Positions 56,791 through 64,000 of a stretch of 64,000 nt of DNA are shown piece by piece. The stretch is taken from the NCBI GenBank assembly GCA_913060875.1, contig CAJXSL010000011.1, forward strand, positions 62,001 to 126,000. The letters are read 5' to 3'. Numbering within the stretch: position 1 is the first letter of the stretch; each line of letters starts with the position of its first letter. The translations under genes were made by a program, and so were the position numbers. This stretch comes from an uncultured Desulfobacteraceae bacterium. GTDB lineage: Bacteria > Desulfobacterota > Desulfobacteria > Desulfobacterales > UBA5852. The notes under the pieces were generated by a model that was given only the letters and a program-made list of their open reading frames with translations, was not told the DNA's origin and made no database searches.

Positions 56791-57473
56791 GACGATTCTC
56801 CCTTGATCCGGAAACCGATGCCGTGAATGGTTTCGATCATGGCGTGGTCAAAGGGTTTGTCGATTTTTTTCCGCAATGTGTACATGTGGCTGCGCAGCAC
56901 GTCGCTGCCCGGTGGATTATCCCCCCACAGGTGGTTCTCCAGGTCTTTGCGGGCGACCACATTGGGAGCGGATTCCATGAGCATCTTCAAAATGGCCGTG
57001 CAGGTGTTGTTCAGGTCGATCCTTTTCCCCTGGCGGGATACTTCGAATGTCCCCAAGTCCATGCGCAGGTCAGCCACCGACAGTACTTTGTTGGTGGCCA
57101 CCCGGCGTCTGGCCAGCACCTTGATACGGGCGTCCAGTTCTTTCAGGGCAAAGGGTTTGACCAGGTAATCGTCGGCACCGGATTCGAAACCCAGCAGTTT
57201 GTCGTCCAGGGTGTCCCTGGCCGTCAGCATGATCACCGGCACCTGTTTGTCCGCCTCCCGGCGCAGTTTCCGGCACAGGGTGATGCCGTCCATGCCCGGC
57301 AGCATGAGATCCAGGACAATGACGTCATAATCCTGGGTCAGGGCCAGATGGAGACCGCCGATGCCGTCCATGGCGAAATCCAGGATGTACCCCTTCGATT
57401 CCAGAAAATCGGACATGTTTTCCACAATGTCGGGGTTGTCCTCGATGATCAGCAGTCGAATATTGGGCGGCAT
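56787..57473 (-). CDS. OmpR/PhoB-family response regulator
   Basis: Choosing the ATG at 57473 (GGAGAG six bases upstream; a second ATG nine codons earlier is possible), the 228-residue protein has a receiver domain (IIEDNPD, phosphoacceptor in VIVLDLMLPGMDG, Lys in LVKPFA) and a winged-helix DNA-binding domain (ENHLWGDNPPGSDVLRSHMYTLRKKID, ending in a GIGFRIKG wing). It probably binds the tandem 11-bp repeats at 57591-57630, upstream of itself, and at 55270-55309, upstream of the efflux genes. Confidence 0.93.
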   Translation of the reverse strand: MPPNIRLLIIEDNPDIVENMSDFLESKGYILDFAMDGIGGLHLALTQDYDVIVLDLMLPGMDGITLCRKLRREADKQVPVIMLTARDTLDDKLLGFESGADDYLVKPFALKELDARIKVLARRRVATNKVLSVADLRMDLGTFEVSRQGKRIDLNNTCTAILKMLMESAPNVVARKDLENHLWGDNPPGSDVLRSHMYTLRKKIDKPFDHAMIETIHGIGFRIKGESS

Positions 57474-57590
57474 GGGGCTCTCTCCGGGCTTGGTTGCCAT
57501 TTTTTCCGATATAATCGCCGAAGCCCCCTAAGGCAAGGATTAGCGCTAAACGGGCTCATTCATGGTGGTGCCGGGTTTATCCTGAAGCAC

Positions 57591-57630
57591 GTGAAGCGGC
57601 TGTAAAAAATACGTGAAAAAAACGTGAAAT
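57591..57630 (-). promoter_or_regulatory. Four tandem 11-bp repeats upstream of the two-component operon
   Basis: Units start GTGAA, GTAAA, GTGAA, GTGAA at 57591, 57602, 57613 and 57624. They match the array at 55270-55309 in order, phase and most bases. The distance to the chosen regulator ATG (118 bases) is almost the same as to the efflux ATG (115). Confidence 0.75.
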
Positions 57631-57697
57631 ATCCGAAAGGGCTTTGGGGGATTGGCAAGGCTGAATATTAAAACCAGATCGGCAGCGATTCGTGAAA

Positions 57698-58132
57698 TCA
57701 TCCGCCAACACCCGTAACCGTCACTTCGATGGGCCTTTGCCGGGCGCGGTTATCGTGGTTGATCACCACCACCTGCTGCCAGGTGCCCAGCCGCAGGCGC
57801 CCGTCACGCACCGCCAGGTGGATGGAGGGTCCCAGCAGGGCGGCCTGCACGTGGCTGTGCCCGTTGCCGTCGTGCCAGGCCTCCTCGTGGGCGTAGTAGG
57901 CGTCCGGCGGCGCCAACCGTTCGATGGCCGCTTTGAGATCGGCCACCACGCCCGGCTCGTACTCGATGGTGGTCAGGGAGCCGGTCGATCCGACAACGCA
58001 AGCTGCCAGCGTCCCCTCACGGATCCCGCTTTCGCGGATCACGCCGTTCAGCTCGTCCGTGATGTCCCGGATGTCGGGCCCGGTGCCCAACGCAACCGTC
58101 AACGATGCCGCGTGCTGCCGTAAATCAGCCAT
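57698..58132 (-). CDS. YjbQ/UPF0047 family protein
   Basis: The ATG at 58132 directly follows GGAGGAG, better than the ATG four codons earlier. The 144-residue protein has the family pattern: DITDELNGVIRESGIREGTL, the TGSLTTIEYEPGVVADL segment, a conserved His-rich YAHEEAWHDGNGHSHVQAALLGPS metal-like site, and LGTWQQVVVINHDNRARQR. Some members show weak thiamine-phosphate synthase activity but the main role is unknown. It stands alone between the two-component operon and a repeat-rich gap. Confidence 0.9.
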   Translation of the reverse strand: MADLRQHAASLTVALGTGPDIRDITDELNGVIRESGIREGTLAACVVGSTGSLTTIEYEPGVVADLKAAIERLAPPDAYYAHEEAWHDGNGHSHVQAALLGPSIHLAVRDGRLRLGTWQQVVVINHDNRARQRPIEVTVTGVGG

Positions 58133-58269
58133 TTTCTCCTCCACAGCTGAGTAGGGAAAAAGGGTTCCAGGATCCGAGGGGTCAAGGGTTCCGGTAGAAA
58201 ATCAAACAACTTGAAAGACGAAACCAAAACCCACCAGACCCTGGGATTTATAAGGCCTTAACGATACCA

Positions 58270-58457
58270 AAGGCGTGCGAACCCCAAGGAGGGATAAGCG
58301 TAACACCGACATTTATCCGCCCCGGGCGGATCGACCATTCAATGAAAACAACTGGATAGGACGGCTTCGTAAAACGTTCAAGTTCAAGGCGTGCAAGTTC
58401 CGAGGAGAGAGGCATATCGCCGATTTTTATCCGCCCCGGGCCGATCGACCATTCAAC
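58270..58457 (+). repeat. Degenerate direct repeat pair (74 and 72 bp)
   Basis: Units at 58270-58343 and 58386-58457 share AAGGCGTGC at the start, a GGAG core and a nearly identical 3' half with TTTATCCGCCCCGGGC and GATCGACCATTCAA. Each contains an ATCCGCCC-C-GGGCGGAT type palindrome, perfect in unit 1 and with one mismatch in unit 2. Confidence 0.7.
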
Positions 58458-58502
58458 GCAACCGCCTTTAGAATGGGGCGATATCCCATCCAGAAATCAG
58501 GA

Positions 58503-58603
58503 TTTTTTATTCTGATCAAGGCCGTACAAGGGTTTTCGGTGAGGCGTACTGATGTACGCCGCAGCCGAAAAACCCGCTGCGACCGGCAGATCAGGGTAAA
58601 AAA
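58503..58603. repeat. Palindromic element of about 100 bp
   Basis: Outer arms TTTTTTATTCTGATC and the complement of GATCAGGGTAAAAAA pair with two mismatches. Inside, TTTTCGG pairs with CCGAAAA and GGCGTAC pairs with GTACGCC around a TGAT loop. The nested arms suggest one folded unit, a REP/MITE-like element different from the one at 3815. Confidence 0.65.
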
Positions 58604-58622
58604 GACGATTTCTCAAGGGATA

Positions 58623-60617
58623 TCACTTCAGGCCAATGTTCCAGTTCCAAAGCCCCGCCCGCTCCTTCAGTTTCACCCTCTTGGGCACCGGTTCATCCAG
58701 ATGCACGAACCACTGGTAGCCCGCCTTTTCCAACAGGCGGCGGTGGCGGCTGAAGTCCAGCTTCCAGTTGGGGAAAATCCAGTAATTGTCGTCGTAGCGG
58801 CTGGCCCAGGCCTTCTCCCCGCGCGGGCTGCTGAAGGGTTCGCGCAGTTTGACCTCCTCGGAAATCACCCGGGAGAGGCACAGCGGCCACATACCGGCGA
58901 TCACCATTCCCAGGGGCAGGGGGCTGTTGCGCGGCAGATCCAGAAAGGCCTCCTGCCCCAGTTCCGGACTGACAAAAGCACCGCTGAAACCGGCCTGCCG
59001 CAGGGTTTCGAGGGCCAGGGGATTGGCCAGGTTGCAGAAGGGGCCGGCCCAGAGATCGAGCTTGTCCCGGCCGTCAAACAACCCCGCCTGCCAGGGGGCA
59101 TTGAGGACGAACCGGCGGGCGCCGCTTTTGCACAGGCGTTTCACCAGACCCGCCGTTTCCGCCTCGGAGGCCGGCCACACCACGGGGGACAGCCACCACC
59201 AGACCGTGGACATGGAACTGGCCTTGACCTGTTGCACCGCCCGGGGGGAAACCCACAGCCCCTGGGCCCCCTCGATCGCCGAGCGGCCGGCCGTGCGGCC
59301 AACGACCATGTCCCGGCCCGGCGTCTTTTTCAGGCGAACGGCCGCCGGCATCCTTGCCCGGCCGTGATGGCGATCGGTTGGGGGCACCGCAATGGCGGCC
59401 AGTTCGGTTTCCAGATCCGCCAATTTACGGGTCAGCTCGGGGGCCCGCCGGTCGATGAGAAAAACCGGTGTCCGGCTGGCGGCCTTGCCCCGGCGGACGG
59501 GTTTGAAGGCCAACCGCCCCCCGGGGGGAACGGGCTGGCGCACCCGCACAATGGCATGCCCGGCATCATCCTCGTAGCCCACCCGCAGCACATCGCCGGC
59601 CAGCAGGGGCTTCCGGGGAACAATGGTCGGGTTGTGGGCCGGCCCTTTGACCGTGCCGATCATGAGACCGGAACCCGTGGGCGTGCCGGGCTGGAGGGGA
59701 ATCTGGGGACGCTGGGGCAAAAACCGGTAGTGGCTGGCCGGACGACCGAGGGCCTGTTCCAGCAATTGCAGGGCCTCACGCTTCTTTTGGGGGTCATGGC
59801 CCTCGTCCCGCAGCATCCGGTAGGCGGCCACCGTGTGATAGACATAGTGCGGGCCTTTTTTGCGCCCCTCGATCTTCCAGGTCTTCACCCGGGGAATCGT
59901 GCGCAGGACCTTGACCAGCACGTCATGGCTGAGGTCCATACACGAAAAGTGACGCTGGGGCGCGCTGCGCTGCTGGTAGAGGCGTCGGCAGGGCTGCACG
60001 CAGCGACCCCGCAGACCGCTTTTGCCCCCCAGGAAACTGCTCCAGTAGCAGCGCCCCGACACCCCGTAGCACAGGGCGCCGTGCACGAAGACCTCCAGGT
60101 CCAGCCCCTCCGGACAGGCGGCCGCCAGGGTGCGGATCTCGTCGATGTCCAGCTCCCGGGGGATCACCACCTGGTCCACGGCCAGGTGGCGGTGAATCCA
60201 TGGCAGGGCACCGGCAAAGCCGGCATTGGCCAGGGTGGACAGGTGCAGTTCACCCGTGTAGCCACTCGCCCGGGCCAGGGTAATCATGGCCAGGTCCTGG
60301 ACGATGAGCGCATCCGGCTGCACCGTCCGGACGAGATCCTGCATCAGCCCGGCCGCCTGCTCCAGGTCGCCCATGGTCAGCATCACGTTGAAAGCCGTAT
60401 GGACCCGCATGCCGTGGCGATGGGCCAGTTCGGTCAAAGCCGCCAGTTCCGGAATTGTAAAATTCTTCGCCTCCGCACGGGCGGAATAGCTTTTCAATCC
60501 ACAGTAGACCGCATCGGCCCCCGCGGCCAACGCCGCCAGAAAGGACGCCCGGTTGCCGGCCGGCGCCAGGATCAGGGGGGCGCCTTCAGGGATATGGGAT
60601 GGTTTTTGCTTGGGCAT
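58623..60617 (-). CDS. U32-family peptidase/rRNA-hydroxylation-type protein
   Basis: The 664-residue protein has a U32 domain at its N-terminus (LILAPAGNRASFLAALAAGADAVYCG). The signature EVFVHGALCYGVSGRCYWSSFLGGKSGLRGRCVQPCR lies near 187-223 and includes the conserved Cys residues. Members such as RlhA and UbiU/V bind iron-sulfur clusters and hydroxylate RNA or quinone precursors rather than cleave peptides. The C-terminal half (about 340-664) is of the kind seen in long U32 proteins, with a second TIM-barrel-like region. It stands alone, 350 bases from cooC in the opposite direction. Confidence 0.85.
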   Translation of the reverse strand: MPKQKPSHIPEGAPLILAPAGNRASFLAALAAGADAVYCGLKSYSARAEAKNFTIPELAALTELAHRHGMRVHTAFNVMLTMGDLEQAAGLMQDLVRTVQPDALIVQDLAMITLARASGYTGELHLSTLANAGFAGALPWIHRHLAVDQVVIPRELDIDEIRTLAAACPEGLDLEVFVHGALCYGVSGRCYWSSFLGGKSGLRGRCVQPCRRLYQQRSAPQRHFSCMDLSHDVLVKVLRTIPRVKTWKIEGRKKGPHYVYHTVAAYRMLRDEGHDPQKKREALQLLEQALGRPASHYRFLPQRPQIPLQPGTPTGSGLMIGTVKGPAHNPTIVPRKPLLAGDVLRVGYEDDAGHAIVRVRQPVPPGGRLAFKPVRRGKAASRTPVFLIDRRAPELTRKLADLETELAAIAVPPTDRHHGRARMPAAVRLKKTPGRDMVVGRTAGRSAIEGAQGLWVSPRAVQQVKASSMSTVWWWLSPVVWPASEAETAGLVKRLCKSGARRFVLNAPWQAGLFDGRDKLDLWAGPFCNLANPLALETLRQAGFSGAFVSPELGQEAFLDLPRNSPLPLGMVIAGMWPLCLSRVISEEVKLREPFSSPRGEKAWASRYDDNYWIFPNWKLDFSRHRRLLEKAGYQWFVHLDEPVPKRVKLKERAGLWNWNIGLK

Positions 60618-60744
60618 GGGGTTTCGACAATCCCCTTCTTTCAGGTAAAATATTTGGTGCCGTTTCAGCTTGTCCCCATAAGGGACAACGCGCCAAAGGT
60701 CAAGGCATCATAACCATCAAGGCATCGCTAGCTTAGAAATTTAG

Positions 60745-60885
60745 TGTCCATCCAGAAAGGGTAGATTTTGGTTCCTGGCAAGGCCCGAGCGAGTTTTAAA
60801 CCGGAGGAATAGCCCGCTATTTCGAGGATTGAAAACAAGCGCGAACGCCGCCAGGGGCCGAAAGATGCTATTTCTGGATGGACAC
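60745..60885 (+). repeat. Hairpin repeat element, copy 2 (141 bp)
   Basis: Same element as 3815-3958, in the same orientation, with 15-bp terminal repeats GTGTCCATCCAGAAA and the exact complement. Relative to copy 1 the arm has changed at several positions and the opposite arm has changed to match. The interior GGAGGAATAG ... CTATTTCGAGGATTGAAAAC region is conserved. Its right arm contains TGGACA, the -35 box of the candidate cooC promoter. Confidence 0.85.
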
Positions 60886-60906
60886 GGACAAGTGCTGTGT
60901 TATATT
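60879..60906 (+). promoter_or_regulatory. Candidate cooC promoter built partly from a repeat end
   Basis: TGGACA (60879-60884) within the right end of the repeat, a 16-bp spacer and TATATT (60901-60906) each match consensus in five of six positions. The start near 60913 leaves about 63 bases before cooC. Confidence 0.5.
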
Positions 60907-60975
60907 CCATTGCGACGACACAACCGGTTTTGGAGCGGCAGACACGCCGCCTTCGGGACAGAAAGGAAAACACGT

Positions 60976-61731
60976 ATGAAAATCGCGGTTAGCGGCAAAG
61001 GCGGTGTGGGCAAGACAACCTTTTCATCTCTTCTCATCCGGTCCTTCAACGAACAGGGCCGGCATGTGCTGGCCATCGATGCGGATCCGGATGCCAACCT
61101 GGCCGCGGCCCTGGGCATCGACGGGGCCGACAAAATCACCCCCATCTCCGAGATGAAGGACCTGGTGTACGAACGCACGGAATCCAAGCCGGGCACCGTC
61201 GGCGGTTTTTTCAAGCTCAACCCCAAAGTGGACGATCTGCCGGAGGCCCTCTCGGCCCGTCTCGACAATATCAAATTGATGCGCCTGGGCGGAGTCAAAA
61301 AAGGCGGCGCCGGCTGCATCTGCCCCGAGAGCACCCTGCTGCGGGCCCTGGTCACCCATGTGGTCCTGTCCCGGGACGAAGTCGTGGTCATGGACATGGA
61401 AGCGGGTATCGAACACCTGGGGCGGGCCACGGCCCAGGCCGTGGACAAACTCATCGTGGTGGTGGAACCGGGACGCCGCAGCATCGACACGGCCCGCAAT
61501 ATCCAGCGCCTGGCCTCCGAAATTCACCTGGGGTCCATCGGCCTGGTGGGCAACAAAGTACGTGGTGAAACCGACCGGGCTTTTTTCGAAAAGCACCTGT
61601 CCGAGTTTGAGATTCTCGGATACCTGCCCTATGACGACCGCCTGATCGAAGCCGATCTGAACGATCAGTCGCCTTTCGAAACCGCCTCCCCGGCGGTGGA
61701 TGAAGTCAAGGCCATCATCGAAAGGCTCTAA
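60976..61731 (+). CDS. cooC: CooC-type nickel-insertion/maturation ATPase
   Basis: The ATG at 60976 follows AAGGAAAA; upstream frame is repeat sequence. The 251-residue product is a MinD/ParA-type ATPase with deviant Walker A GKGGVGKTT at residues 7-15, DADPDANLAAALG, and a conserved CxC (GAGCICPE) typical of CooC, where the pair binds metal at the dimer interface. VVVMDMEAGIEHLGRATA is the family Walker B region. CooC matures carbon monoxide dehydrogenase and acetyl-CoA synthase; no such enzyme gene is in the window. It overlaps the helicase gene at TAATG. Confidence 0.88.
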   Translation: MKIAVSGKGGVGKTTFSSLLIRSFNEQGRHVLAIDADPDANLAAALGIDGADKITPISEMKDLVYERTESKPGTVGGFFKLNPKVDDLPEALSARLDNIKLMRLGGVKKGGAGCICPESTLLRALVTHVVLSRDEVVVMDMEAGIEHLGRATAQAVDKLIVVVEPGRRSIDTARNIQRLASEIHLGSIGLVGNKVRGETDRAFFEKHLSEFEILGYLPYDDRLIEADLNDQSPFETASPAVDEVKAIIERL

Positions 61732-63839
61732 TGCGCAGAGGTCATTATCCCCGGCGTCGGCGGCCCTGCACCCGGCGGGAAAAAGCGCCTGAAATCGACA
61801 TCAAACCCGGCGCGGATCGCCGCCTGAAATCCGTTTTCGCCCGCATCGGTGTGCCGGAGGAACAGCCGTTCCAGCCGGACCCCTTTCAAGTCGAGGCCGT
61901 CGAAGCGGTCCGGCACGCCGACTGTCTGGTCACCGCCCCCACCGGCGCAGGCAAGACCTGGATAGCGGAACAGGCCATCCGGCACGTCTTTGAAAACGGG
62001 GGACGGGCCTGGTATGCCTGCCCCCTGAAAGCTCTCAGCAACGCCAAATATTCCGAATTCGCCGAACTTTTCGGCGCCGCCAACGTGGGCATCCTGACCG
62101 GCGACCGCCGGGAGCAGCCGGATGCCGCCATCATCATCGGCACCACCGAAATCCTGCGTAACCAGCTCTACGACGCCATGCATGCGGGCATCGAGCTGGA
62201 AACGGATTTCGTGGTCCTGGACGAGGCCCATTTCCTGGGGGACTACGATCGGGGGGTGGTGTGGGAAGAAATCATGATCTATCTTCCGCCCCGCATCCCC
62301 CTGCTGCTGCTTTCCGCCACCATCGGCAACGCCCGGGAAATAGCAGAGTGGCTGTCGGCCATCCGGCGCAAAGACTGCCGCCTGGTGAAGGAGGGCCAAC
62401 GGCCCGTGCCGCTCTACCCCCTCTATTTCGCCCCTTCCGGCACATTGCTGCCTCTGGTGGCCAAAACCGCCAAGGGCAAATCGCGCCTGGACAAGACCGT
62501 CCAGAACCTGATCAATCAGAAGAAAAAGCCGGCTCTCGGCCCACCCTGGGGGCTGCCGCCCTTTGGCGATATGTTGAAGGTGCTGCGGGCCTATGATCTA
62601 CTGCCAGCCATCTTCTTTCTCAAATCCCGGGCCGATTGCGGCAACGCCCTGAAACGCTGCATGGGCAACCGCCGCCGGGATACCCAGCGCCAGGCAGCCC
62701 TGGAGCGGCGAACGGATGAACTTTTGACTGCCAGCCCGCACCTGCAACAGCACAAACAGCTCTGGCATATCCGCAACCTGGCGGTGGGGGCCCACCACAG
62801 CGGTCAGCTGCCGGCCTGGAAACTCCTGCTGGAAACCCTCATGAGCGAAGGCCTGCTGGACGCGGTCTTCGCCACATCCACCGTTGCCGCAGGCGTCAAT
62901 TTTCCGGCCCGCACCATCCTGTTTCTCAATTCGGACCGCTTCAATGGCCAGGCCTTTGCCCCCCTGACACCCACCGAGTTTCACCAGATGACCGGCCGGG
63001 CAGGACGCCGGGGCAAGGACAAGATCGGTTTTGCGGTGGCCGTACCGAGCCGGTTCATGGACGCCCGGCTGGCCGCCCGCCTGGTGGATACACCGGCGTC
63101 GGACGTGGAAAGCCAGATTCGCATCAATTTCTCCATGGTGCTGAATCTGCTGCTGTCCCACCTGCCCGACCAGGTGGAAGATCTTCTCAAACGCAGCTTT
63201 GCCACGTTTCAGTTGATGCGTTCCTTCGGCCCCAAGACCCCCCGGCACATGCTGGAAAGAAGCTACCGCCACTTATGGGACGATTTCCGGCATCACCTGG
63301 AATTTCTTCAGATCCACGGCTACGTTGATCCGGCGGGGCGCCTGACCGACGACGGCATCTGGGCCGCCCGCCTGCGGGTGGATCAACCTCTCCTGATCGG
63401 GGAAGGCTTCCGTCGCAAGGCTTTTCCGGAAAACGACCCCGCCATCCTGGCCGGCATCGTGGCGGCCTTCGTCAACGAGAGGGAATGCGACGACCGGCTT
63501 CCCAAAAGAGCCCTGCCGCGGTCCCTGGCCTCGTCCTACCGGCGGGTCAAAAAAACCCTGGCGCCTTTCGCCCGCCAGATGCATGTGGAGGGCTTTCCCT
63601 TCCGCCCCCTCTACCTGCGCCCGGCGGCCGTGCTTTACCATTGGGTCCGGGGCCGAGACTGGGAAGATATTGTCGCCCTGTCGGAACTGGAGGAAGGCAA
63701 CCTGGCCATGTTGATTCTGCGAACAGCCGACAACCTGCGCCATATCCGCAATCTGGCCAATGTATTTCCGGAGGCGGCGGAATCGGCAGCCTCCGCCGTG
63801 GAGGCCATTATGCGTGACCCCGTGATCACGGATTTGTAG
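61731..63839 (+). CDS. Ski2-like DEAH-box helicase
   Basis: The 702-residue protein is a superfamily 2 helicase with motif I APTGAGKT near 69, motif Ia PLKALSNAK, motif II DEAH in VVLDEAHFLGDYDRG, motif III LLLLSATIGN, motif V TSTVAAGVNFPA and motif VI QMTGRAGRRG. A C-terminal region of about 250 residues resembles the Ski2/Mtr4 helical domain without the arch. Such proteins unwind RNA or DNA. The start ATG shares a base with the cooC stop (TAATG), so translation is coupled. Bacterial Ski2-like proteins are poorly characterised; a link to CooC is only positional. Confidence 0.88.
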   Translation: MRRGHYPRRRRPCTRREKAPEIDIKPGADRRLKSVFARIGVPEEQPFQPDPFQVEAVEAVRHADCLVTAPTGAGKTWIAEQAIRHVFENGGRAWYACPLKALSNAKYSEFAELFGAANVGILTGDRREQPDAAIIIGTTEILRNQLYDAMHAGIELETDFVVLDEAHFLGDYDRGVVWEEIMIYLPPRIPLLLLSATIGNAREIAEWLSAIRRKDCRLVKEGQRPVPLYPLYFAPSGTLLPLVAKTAKGKSRLDKTVQNLINQKKKPALGPPWGLPPFGDMLKVLRAYDLLPAIFFLKSRADCGNALKRCMGNRRRDTQRQAALERRTDELLTASPHLQQHKQLWHIRNLAVGAHHSGQLPAWKLLLETLMSEGLLDAVFATSTVAAGVNFPARTILFLNSDRFNGQAFAPLTPTEFHQMTGRAGRRGKDKIGFAVAVPSRFMDARLAARLVDTPASDVESQIRINFSMVLNLLLSHLPDQVEDLLKRSFATFQLMRSFGPKTPRHMLERSYRHLWDDFRHHLEFLQIHGYVDPAGRLTDDGIWAARLRVDQPLLIGEGFRRKAFPENDPAILAGIVAAFVNERECDDRLPKRALPRSLASSYRRVKKTLAPFARQMHVEGFPFRPLYLRPAAVLYHWVRGRDWEDIVALSELEEGNLAMLILRTADNLRHIRNLANVFPEAAESAASAVEAIMRDPVITDL

Positions 63840-63927
63840 CCGACCAAAACCGGCCCTGTTGGCGCCCTTTAAAATTATCCGTTTACACAATACCCCGAGT
63901 GGCTATAATGAAACTCAGGCATTCATT

Positions 63928-64000
63928 AGTCTCCATCCATAAAAGGCATATTTGGGCCCCGGCCGGCGTTCTCGCTCTTTGTAAATCCCCGGCGTAGTCC
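63928..64000 (-). repeat. Hairpin repeat element, copy 3 (inverted, cut by window end)
   Basis: The sequence from AGTCTCCATCCATAAA onward matches the complement of the right half of copy 1, including CGGCGTTCTCGCTC. It runs to the window edge, so the second arm is not visible. Its orientation is opposite to copies 1 and 2. Confidence 0.7.

Larger units (their letters stand above)
58145..58622. other. Repeat-rich gap between yjbQ and the U32 peptidase gene
   Basis: Nearly 480 bases without a gene, containing a degenerate tandem pair at 58270-58457 and a large hairpin element at 58503-58603. A long open frame runs through here on the plus strand but is the shadow of the U32 gene opposite. Confidence 0.6.

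Noticed and set aside
58275..60713. 812-codon open frame on the plus strand
   Set aside because: It mirrors the U32 peptidase gene on the other strand and is His- and Gly-rich with no family resemblance; a GC-rich shadow frame.

Overview
The window reads as chromosome of a Gram-negative, anaerobic deltaproteobacterium, most likely a sulfate reducer of the Desulfosarcina/Desulfobacterales type. The support is indirect: an LPS outer membrane (LptD, KdsB, TolC, FadL), tungstate uptake (TupABC), a CooC-type nickel-insertion ATPase, a large TauE/SafE anion permease, the holB-ricT-metG gene order, many NtrC-type regulators, and GC-rich coding sequence with palindromic intergenic repeats. No rRNA, tRNA, CRISPR array, intact insertion sequence or prophage was seen.

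Layout. 0-3 kb: the 5' end of surE and a leftward tungstate operon tupABC. 4-19 kb: a rightward housekeeping block with lptD, a NusG/UpxY paralogue, an HU/IHF gene, holB-ricT-metG, a PBP-like transpeptidase, kdsB, a giant GlmS-like protein and a sensor kinase lacking an ATPase domain. 19-23 kb: leftward pyrG, an exported protein and enolase, with a small rightward gene diverging from enolase. 24-31 kb: leftward PhnD-like lipoprotein, sensor kinase, NtrC-type regulator and a TauE/SafE permease preceded by a sigma-54 promoter. 31-35 kb: a membrane-anchored IscU-like protein and a DUF748/AsmA-like protein.

35-46 kb is the accessory region of most interest. Nine leftward genes encode mostly exported proteins: crotonase-fold protein, FadL channel, DUF3313 lipoprotein, anchored protein, beta-barrel, Tat-exported 4,5-dihydroxyphthalate-decarboxylase-like protein, Tat-exported ACMSD-like amidohydrolase, arylsulfatase and ABM-domain protein. 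They lie downstream of a PAS-sigma54 activator. Between activator and genes are a sigma-54-like promoter and two tandem 6-4-6 dyads about 100-130 bp upstream of it. I read this as an inducible, largely periplasmic pathway for a sulfated or carboxylated aromatic compound; the substrate is unknown.

46-58 kb: TlpA-like thioredoxin, a DUF4126/SHOCT protein, a second DUF3313 lipoprotein, an RND tripartite efflux operon and an OmpR-type two-component operon. The efflux operon and the two-component operon each carry four tandem 11-bp repeats at the same distance from the first start codon, which ties them into one circuit. 58-64 kb: YjbQ, a repeat-rich gap, a U32 peptidase, cooC translationally coupled to a Ski2-like helicase, and repeats.

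A roughly 140-bp hairpin element with terminal inverted repeats occurs at 3.8 kb, at 60.8 kb and, truncated by the window edge, at 63.9 kb. The arms have changed together between copies, and one copy appears to supply the -35 box of the cooC promoter.
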